Below are positions 53,693 through 64,000 of a DNA stretch of 64,000 nucleotides, one piece after another. Source of the stretch: Cunninghamella blakesleeana (Eukaryota > Mucoromycota > Mucoromycetes > Mucorales > Cunninghamellaceae). Position numbers and translations under genes: made by a program. The stretch spans positions 311,001 to 375,000 of the forward strand of contig JAFCIZ010000003.1 of NCBI GenBank assembly GCA_017871115.1, read 5' to 3'. The notes below the pieces were generated by a model. The model was given only the letters and a program-made list of their open reading frames with translations. It made no database searches and was not told where the DNA came from. Position 1 is the stretch's first letter, and every line of letters begins with the position of its first letter.

Positions 53693-54241
53693 ATAAAATT
53701 GGGTTACATTTTTCTATATAAGGAAATCGTATTGCATAATAATTCAATTTTATTCTACAAAAAAAGGACATTTTCTACACTTTAATTTTTTTTACACATG
53801 ATACGTGTACTGTTAAAAAGATTATAAAACTATGTAATTTGAAACCTTTTGTTCGTATGAATTACGAGGATATTTTTTATGAACCACCTTTGTTTGCTTT
53901 TTTTATCATTCTTCATTACAGGTTATAAGTAATTACACTATTTATTATATATATATATATATATATTAGTTGGATATTATTTTATTAAGGTTGGTAATAA
54001 TATTCGAGACTTTTATTTTTTTTGATCATAGACTAAACCATTTAGTAATCATTAGCTTAATCAGGATATGTGGTTTCAAAAATGACCCATGAACAATATG
54101 ATATAGCTTGAAACATACTAATATTTAGCCAAAGAAGGAAAAAAGAAAAAAAAACTAAACTAAAATTATTTTTTTATAATTATTTAATTCAGTTTCTTCC
54201 TTTTTCTCGATTAATTTTTTATTTTGATATAAAATATTATT
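53693..54241. other. Divergent promoter region between Hsp20 and trehalase
   Basis: AT-rich, with (TA)n at 53946-53967. The heat-shock elements nearer Hsp20 could in principle serve both genes. A further CCTTTGTTTG region and T-rich tracts give no clear site. Confidence 0.4.
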
Positions 54242-57117
54242 ATGCAACATCATCAAGGTGAACATGATATTTTTGCTAGTCCTCACATTTATTATACAAC
54301 TGGCCAAAACGCTAGGGCAAGAACAAGAACTTTTACTGTAAAGAATAATATTAATAATTTAAAAGTCCTATATAAATGGAAGAAAAAAAAAATTAATTTT
54401 TTTTCTTTTTCTTTTAATTTTTTTCTACAATCAACTATTATTTTTTTTTTAATTAAATAATATAAAATAAAATAAATAGAGACCAGATATAGGTAGCAAA
54501 TCAGATATTGAACCTACCTTACGTCGCGCTTCATATGGTAAATCGATTTAAAAAAAAAAAAAGAAAAAAAAAAAAGAAAGTTGTTTATTATTAAAAATTG
54601 TAAAAGAACGCTCTCTAAATATACATATTTTTATATATAGATGATCAAGGGAAAGCACGCCGATTTTTAATCAATGTAGCAGAAACACGTCAATATATAT
54701 TGGATAGAGAAGATACAGATAATGATTTCCAAATCACAGTAAACGATCTTGGTCCCAAAACAGTTTCTTTAGGAACTGCTGATTCAGGTGGCTATCGTAA
54801 ATTTACTATACGTGGTAACTATATGCTATCCAACTTACTTCAAGAATTAGCACTGGCAGAAGATTATGGTAGAAAAAATATTATTTTGGATGAAGCAAGG
54901 CTGAATGAAAATCCGGTGAATCGTTTAAGTCGTATGATACGTAATATCTTTTGGGACGGTTTAACAAGAAGCATCGATGCTGATGGGTTAGAACGGATCT
55001 GTGCCGATCCAAAAGCTTTTGATCAACAACCACGGATTTACATTCCTTATGGTGAAAAAAAATTATATGATTATTATGCTTCTTTAACCAAGACAAGACC
55101 TTCCTTATGCCAATTACAAGTGGACTATTTACCACAGCAAATCACTCCTGAATTTGTAAGAGATATCAATGATAAACCTGGGTTATTAGCCTTACATATG
55201 AATGAAGACAAAGCCACTGGTGAATTACAAGGTTGTTCCTTTGTGGTCCCTGGCGGTCGGTTTAATGAAATGTATGGATGGGACTCTTATTTTGAAGTAC
55301 TTGGATTATTAGTAGATAACCGGATTGGTTTAGCAAAAAATATGGCAGATCACTTTGCTTTTGAAATTAAACATTATGGAAAAATCTTGAACGCAAATCG
55401 ATCTTATTATTTATGCCGTTCTCAGCCCCCCTTTTTAACAGATATGGCGTTACGGATTTATGAAAAATTAAACATTAGTGGTCAAGAAGAAGAAGATGAA
55501 AAAGAAAAAGAAAAAGAAAATAAGGAGTGGCTACGTACCATTTTTCAATCAGCTATCAAAGAATATCATCAAGTATGGATGTCCCCACCACGATTGGATC
55601 CAAAAACAATGTTATCAAGATATCGTCCTGATGGGGTTGGAATTCCTCCTGAAACAGAAGCATCTCACTTTGATCATATCATTGAAAAATATGCTCAACG
55701 ACATGGTCTTAGCATTGCTGAATTTGATAAACAGTACACCTATGGACAAATAAAAGAGCCTGAATTAGATGAATACTTTTTACATGATCGAGCAGTTCGT
55801 GAATCAGGTCACGATACTACTTATCGCTTTGAAAGAAAGTGTGCTAATTTAGCTACCATTGATTTGAATGCATTATTATATAAATACGAAATGGATATTG
55901 CTGAAACTATAGATCATATATTAGATGGGGATTTAAAAGATATGGAGGGTGAACCACAATCAAGTGATGTATGGTATCGACGTGCAAAAGAACGTCAAGA
56001 ACGCATTGATAAATATCTTTGGAATGAAGAGCAAAGCTTATATTATGATTATGATACAGTGAAAGAACAGCCTATAACATATGAAAGTGTTACTAGTCTT
56101 TGGGCATTATGGGCTGGTTGTGCTAGTGCTGAGCAAGCTGAAGCTATGGTGTCAAATTCTTTATTTAAATTTGAAACAAAAGGCGGATTGGTATCTGGTA
56201 AAGATTAAATCATATAAATTTATATTTAATAGGCAATTTTTTTTCTGTACTAGTTAATTGATTGATCTATTTTTATATTTATTTTATTTTTATATTTAAG
56301 GAACTGAAAATTCACGTGGTCATATCACTTTAGATCGCCCAAATCGACAATGGGATTTCCCTTTTGGTTGGGCTCCTCATCAGATCATGGCTTGGGAAGG
56401 ATTCGAAAAATATGGTATGACTGATATTGCAAATCGATTAGCCTATAGATGGTTATATATGTAAGTTGCATGATAAATATATGTATGTATAAAGAAAACT
56501 ATAGTTATATATAGAGATGAAGAGACTAAATATATTTTGTTTTATAGGATTACGAAAGCGTTTGTCGATTTTAATGGTGTTGTACCAGAAAAATTTGATG
56601 TAGTATCATTATCTCATAAAGTACAAGTGGAATACGGTAATGTTGGAACGGATTTCAAGTATGTCCCTCGTGAAGGTAAAAATAAATAATTAAATAATAA
56701 TAATTGTATGAATTTTTATTTTTAAAAAAAAAAATAGATGACTTTATTAATGCATATTTTATATACTATAAAAATAAAGGATTCGGATGGATGAATGCAT
56801 CTTACGAAGTAGGATTATCATACCTTAATAAAAATATGATCCGTGCATTGGGTACGTTAACTGACCCTGATACATTATTTGCAAAGACCTTGGAACGTGA
56901 ACAAAAATTAAGACCACCAGAAATAAGAGAACAAGCTACTCAACGTCGTCGTGCTTCTTATATTGCTGCTCAAGAATTAATTGGTTCTCTTGAAGATGCT
57001 GCCATCACGAAAGTTCATCCTGATATCAAACATAATAAATCACCCCATCATTCTCCTTTGACTTCACCTATTTACTCTACACCAAATTGCGACGATCGTG
57101 GATTTTTAAGGCCTTAA
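54242..57117 (+). CDS. NTH1: Neutral trehalase (GH37) with PKA and calcium sites
   Basis: Six exons: 54242-54337, 54480-54537, 54641-56197, 56301-56460, 56548-56675, 56738-57117; 792 residues. It hydrolyses trehalose to two glucose in the cytosol. The regulatory N-terminus has a PKA site, TLRRAS (Ser about 50), and an EF-hand-like calcium loop, [12 protein letters not shown] (76-87), both as in yeast Nth1. No signal peptide, so this is the neutral rather than the acid enzyme. Trehalase signatures are [15 protein letters not shown] (~254) and [12 protein letters not shown] (~587). A short Glu/Lys-rich insert lies after [10 protein letters not shown] second RRRAS motif near the C-terminus is another candidate PKA site. 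The first exon encodes only 32 residues. Activation by cAMP at spore germination is the usual role in fungi. Confidence 0.95.
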
Positions 57118-58080
57118 AAAGAAAAATAGGATAATTTATTTATTTATTTCATTTATTTATTTATTATATTTATAAAGTTTGGATGATTTTTTTAAAAAAA
57201 ATTAAATTATTTTCTATTGATTATTTGAAATAAATTGAAATATACATAAAGCTAATACATTAAAAAATAAAATAAAAAGTACAAAGCAAACTTAAAGATT
57301 TTTTTGAATTATCATGTGTTAAAAAATAAGTGATATATATAAAGACATCTATTCGTATCACAAGTTTTTATTTGACAGTAAGTAATTAAAATAAAGCTAA
57401 TGTACTTTTTAGTCCCTGCGCACGTACACCATTATAATTCAAGTTCAAAATATATCAGTAACAATTAGATAACTTTATTCATTCACAAAAAAAAAAATAA
57501 GCTGTGGAGTTTTTTTTGTTCTATAATATGAAATTCTCACCCTTTTTTTTTTCATAATTTTTTTTATCCTGATGGGCTATAAATATATAGTTCAATGCTA
57601 TTAACTAAATAATTGGTTTACCGATATTACCGGAGTTTTCAAAAGATATTTACCTTTTTCTTTTTTTCTTTGAATAAATACTCTGCCAATGAAATAGATG
57701 TGATTTTATTTATAATATCCTTATATATAAATTTCTTATAAAACAGAGAATAACACAGATAAGAAAAAAATACTTTTAATGATAAAAATAAGAATCATTA
57801 AAATAGATTCAATTAAAAATAAGGACAAGTTGATATTTTTGGGTTATCATGATTTTATTTTTCGGTGGGCAAACTTTAAATCTAATTTGAAAATCACACA
57901 AATTATTTTAAAAAAATTGGGGGACGAATTTTTTTTTATGATAATGCTAATCATATAAATAACCGTAAATGGATATTGCATTTTTCTTTCTCTTTTTTTT
58001 CTTTTATATATTTATTTATTTTTAAAAAGCTACTCTATATTATTTTTATTTTTAAATAATCCAACAACTAATCCTATAAA
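57118..58080. other. Intergenic region, promoter of the CRAL-TRIO gene
   Basis: AT-rich. It contains ATATGAAATTCTCACCC (57526-57542), which recurs at 63416. A T/C-rich tract (about 57979-58010) precedes the ATG of the next gene, as is common before strongly expressed fungal genes. No gene seen. Confidence 0.5.
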
Positions 58081-59707
<1,627 letters not shown>

Positions 59708-61054
59708 TTATTTTTTTTTTTTTCGTTATTTTACTTGAAGCTGGTACTTTAAATTACATTTAATCGAGTAGGCAACCCTTTTATTTTATTTATTTTTAAT
59801 CCACTAAATTACATCGCTATTTTTTTTTTTTTTTGATTTTCCATACATTTATACATTTTTTTTTATTTTAACAATGTTGATTTTTATGATAATTTAATTT
59901 TATATACTTTTCTAAATAAATAATAAAATATAATAACTTTTTATTATTAGCAAATTGTTATAAAATTACATATTTTCCTTTTCTTTTGATAATTTACCAA
60001 TATTCATATGTTTAAGATTTCATTTTTTTTTAATATTAATTATACGTGGGGTAAAAAAATTGTTGAGTTGCATAATTGATGATATATATTGACCAATAAT
60101 TTTAAAAGCTTTTTATATTATCAATAAAGCCAAATGGCATTGATTCATACTCACTATTTAAGAATCTATTCTATATTAGGTGCTCATTTCAATATATCCG
60201 CTTGCGTTCACATGATCATCACCTTTATGCTGTCAAGATAATACCTTTTTATTCTATTACCTTGTACAAAACGTTAAATTATAAAAAATACCACCCCCAA
60301 AAGTTTGTTTGTTTAATTCTAGAGTGTCTGCTCTTGTGTCACGTTTCTAAAAAGTGCAATTTACATGAATATAATGCTTTGTTTCTCTTTTTATCGTTTT
60401 TATTTTTTAAAGCAGAATAGAATAAAAAAACGTTATAAACTTTTAACCAAAAACAGTGGATACATATATAGATAATAATAAAGCATCAACTGCAAGTTCA
60501 ATTAGTCGATTATCCTTTTCTATGATTAGAAAATGTATAAAGCGTACTAGTACAACACCCGTTTTTAACATATTTGGTTTCCACTTTTTTTTATTTTCAT
60601 TCATAGTAATAGGCTGAATTTCTTAATCTCTGTTTATTGATTTTAAATTCTTATCAAAGTAATGTCTAAAAAGTTTATTGAATTTACTACTAATGCTATT
60701 AACATATTAAATGTAATGCATTTTCATTAATACAGGTTATTAAGGAAAAAAATAATCATTATAATGTGAAAAAAAAGAATATATATTTTTTTGGGTAACT
60801 TTCTATTACTTTTATTTTTTTTATTAATTCACTTTTCTCTACATGTTTAAATATTATTTAAGTTTTTACGTGAAGAAAAAAAATCTCTCATTTTATTTAT
60901 TTCCATCTTTTACCATTATTTACTCCCTTTTAGTTTTTTAAAAGCAATAAAATAAAATAACAAAAAATTGTAGGTACTTAAGATTTGATATTATTTATTC
61001 TTCTGTTTCATTTTTTTTTTTAAAAAAAAATGAAAAGGCTGTTCAGCGATTAGT
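59708..61054. other. AT-rich region, no gene seen
   Basis: 3' flank of the CRAL-TRIO gene and further AT-rich sequence. The open frame at 60202-60420 shows no coding character. No tRNA or rRNA features recognised. Confidence 0.6.
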
Positions 61055-61900
61055 ATTTCAAGTTGAATACCTATTTATCTTCATAGATAGTAAACCAATT
61101 GATATGAATTTGAATAGTTCAATAAAAAATTCATTATCTAAATAAGGCTAGATTTTCTTACAATGATTCTAATTATTAGCTAAGTAAATTAAAGAAATGT
61201 AGTTCATTTAATAACTTCTCTGCCTTTACGGGTAATAGACTGATTACCTTGAAATTTTGATAGAACAATTATATAATCGCGGTTTAATCATATGAAATCT
61301 TTTATAGAATAATATTAAACATTTTGCAGAATTATTTTTAAGTTCAAAGTTAAGAACCATAGACCAAGTCAAATATTAATTTATCTTCATACATTAACGA
61401 ATCAATTGATATGAAATGTTGATATGTTACTAACATGAGCATTTTCTATATATGGGTTAATTTTCATTAAATGACCTTATATATTAGTAAACTAAGTTAA
61501 AGTTTAATTTTCAAATTAAATATTCACAACTCTCAATAGGTAATAAATCAATTGATTTAAAATATAAATTCATAACATCATTATTTTCTATATATATTTG
61601 ATTTTTTTATAATATGATTACAGATATTGATTGAATAAATGAAGTAATTGCCTATAAGCCAAATACTTATTTATCTTTACAAACTATAGAGCACCTAACG
61701 CGAGATTTTAGTAAAATTTTAATACAAACATAATATATATAGGCAAACTCGCATAAGATAGATATTAATATTGATAGATTAATTTAAAAATTCATTCTCG
61801 AGCTAAATATCCAGTTATTCCCATAATAGATCAATTGGCTAGACATCTTAACAGATTCATATAGGTTGGTTAATAGCTTTAGGTAGTATGTTCATTTTCA
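61055..61900. repeat. Degenerate tandem repeat, about 140-160 bp period
   Basis: About six strongly diverged units. Each has a TATTTATCTTCATA-like block followed within ~20 bp by AATCAATTGATATGAAAT or a variant. Examples are at 61070/61094, 61376/61399, about 61510/61547, 61659 and 61810/61828. A weaker unit lies near 61215-61300. It looks like an old satellite or a decayed tandem duplication. Boundaries are approximate. Confidence 0.5.
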
Positions 61901-62792
61901 ACTATCAATTAATAGAAAAAAATGAAAGCAGAATTACTTTAAATAAATTGAGTTCAATGAATTATAATGGTATATGATGAGGATATCCTAAAAAACCGTC
62001 ATATATTATACAACTACTCTATAAAATGAAAAAGCTTCTTTTTTTTTTAGAAAAATATGAAAATATACTCATATGTAGAATTGATCGTTTATTCACTTTT
62101 AACAATTATTATATTATAACCAAGCATTTATTCAAAATTAAAGTGTCATTTGTTTAGCATATATCTATATTTATAATATTTCTTATTTTCTTTTTAAAAA
62201 AAACAGGAATTTCCATATTTATACATGTCTATAGAAGTTGTCATCGTCATTAATTCAGTTCAAAATAAAAAATAAAAGGTTTATATTGTACTACCATAAA
62301 GTTTATTTCCTTTTTCTTTTTCTCTTATCTAACGTCAGCATAAAACCAACGGATAAAGTAAAGAATCACATATATTAAAAAAAGAAAAAAAAAATATATA
62401 AAAATCATGATATTTTAATTTAATAATTTATTCCCATCATTAATAATAGTCAAACATCATTAATTAACTAAAGGAAGTGAAAAAAATACATAAATATATA
62501 TATATAACAATATAGGTTTTTTTTTTTTGGTTGGGGTTTAAAAAAAAAGTGGCATGGACCATCTATTTTTTTATTATTATAATTGCTCCCTCGTTAACTT
62601 TCTTCCTTTTTCTTCATTTTATTAAAGTTTTCGTTTTTTTTTCATATGAAAAAAATTAAAATTCCGCCGTAATTCTATTTTACAGTTAAGCGTTCTAGTT
62701 ATAATTTCTGTGTATCACCAATAGTTTGCTTTTTTTAAAAATAGTTGTCGCTTCATTATTACTATATCATATGTATTGAAATAAATAAATAG

Positions 62793-62840
<48 letters not shown>

Positions 62841-64000
62841 TTTAATAATAGCAATAATAAAAACGATATATATCGGTTATATCAGATAATTTTGTCCATA
62901 CTATTATTGTTACATATTTCGAAAAATAAAATTTAAATATCATTTTTTTTAGTTGTCAATCACTCATTTAATAATTTATGCAAAATGAAATAGAATGAAA
63001 GAATATCCTCCCCAAAAAAAAAAATCACTTTTTAATACCACGTGCTTTCAAATAGAGGGGAATGAAATTTTAATGGAACTTACGAAAAAATCAAATTACT
63101 ACTAAATTTATATTATAGGCACGGATGGGGTTATATATACAGTATGATTGTTACCTAATGATATTATTATATTTTCGTTATTTTTGTAATTAAAGAAAAA
63201 ACAGTCTAGTGTTCTTTTTTTTTTTAAAAAAAAAATGTGTGTACGTTTGTGCTTTTTTGACAGATAGACAAGTTAAAAAATATTGGAATTTATAGTTATA
63301 GTTTGAATGTTTTTTTTTATGTATATAAACATGGAAAACTTTATTGATCTGTTGTTTTTACCATACTGGATTATTTAAATGAGTTTTTTTTTATTTTATT
63401 TTATTTACTTGTGATATTATGAAATTCTCACCCTTTCTTGACCATGTTTTTTTTACTTAATAGATAGCTTATAAAAAAAAAAGTAATAAATATATAGTTT
63501 AAACACCGTTCACTCTATTTGGGGGCTGTGAAGTAGTATTAGTGTATTTTCTTTGGTTGAATAAAAAGAATATATAAACATTATTATTATTATATATAAA
63601 TATATAGATATAATATATATATATTTATATATATATACTTATATATAATAATAATAATATTTATTTATTTTATTTTATTTTATTATAGTGATTATATTAA
63701 TCAGTAATATGATTTTCGAAATAATATTGTAATTTTTTTTTCCTATAAATATAATAAAGGACGATAAAGTATTATATCATTGGATAATTATAAATATAAG
63801 TAACAAACTTAAATCCATATTTGGAAAACCACCAAAAAAAAAAAAAAAGGAGGGGGGGAGGGAAAGCGAAGGAGTTTTATTTTTTTTTTTTTACTACTTT
63901 TATAAAAATCGTAAAATGAACTTTTTAAAAATTTCTTTTTCTTCTTACTTTTTTTTTCATTATAGTTTTTTTAAAAAACAACAATTTACTCATCTTTATA
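61901..64000. other. AT-rich region, no gene seen
   Basis: Includes an AAT microsatellite (62794-62838), (TA)n near 63600-63650, a second copy of the ATGAAATTCTCACCCTTTC word (63418-63436) and a G-rich block at about 63850-63870. No reading frame or RNA gene can be supported. Confidence 0.6.

Noticed and set aside
54700..54702. Start of trehalase at 54700
   Set aside because: The codon is TTG inside exon 3; upstream exons encode the conserved regulatory N-terminus with the RRAS site.
60202..60420. A 72-codon open frame
   Set aside because: No coding character, no homology recognised, and no splice-site-supported extension.

Overview
The window looks like nuclear DNA of an early-diverging fungus, most likely Mucoromycota (Mucorales-like). 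The DNA is very AT-rich. Genes carry many short (about 50-110 bp) GT-AG introns. Proteins have long Asn/Gln/Ser runs. The genes are typically fungal: a Zn2Cys6 factor, a neutral trehalase under apparent PKA control, and a WRKY-like zinc-knuckle factor of a kind reported from only a few fungi. The species cannot be named from this sequence alone. All gene models below are hand-spliced: donor, acceptor and reading phase were checked, but there is no transcript support.

Bases 1 to about 27,530 are a transposon graveyard. A truncated Tc1/mariner copy is followed by a Ty3/gypsy retrotransposon on the minus strand (gag, then protease-RT-RNase H reached by a canonical -1 frameshift site) that has no integrase. 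Next come two diverged copies of an unrecognised small gene, each followed by its own minisatellite, and the N-terminal stub of an ISXO2/Merlin-like transposase. The rest is a set of nested TA-inserting Tc1/mariner elements from six families, called Tc1-A to Tc1-F here. On the left, C3 contains F3, which contains B2, then C1, then A3, then B1 (six levels). On the right, E contains F1, which contains C2, and E also contains D2. D1 lies between the two nests. Three copies (A1, C2, D1) look intact and possibly autonomous. B1 is intact except that its first catalytic Asp is Glu.

From 27,956 to 59,707 the sequence is ordinary single-copy gene space. In order: an acetyl-CoA transporter (SLC33A1 type), a PA-TM-RING ubiquitin ligase, a C19 ubiquitin-specific protease, an unknown 113-residue protein, a REEP/HVA22 ER-shaping protein, a small possibly mitochondrial protein, a WRKY-like regulator tail to tail with a Zn2Cys6 regulator, a CtIP/Ctp1/Sae2-like DNA-end resection factor, a small heat-shock protein with heat-shock elements, neutral trehalase, and a CRAL-TRIO (Sec14-like) lipid-transfer protein. 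There are no operons. Two loosely themed neighbourhoods stand out: ubiquitin ligase next to deubiquitinase, and Hsp20 next to trehalase (stress protection). This may be chance.

Bases 59,708 to 64,000 contain no gene that I can support. They hold AT-rich DNA with a diverged tandem repeat of roughly 150 bp.
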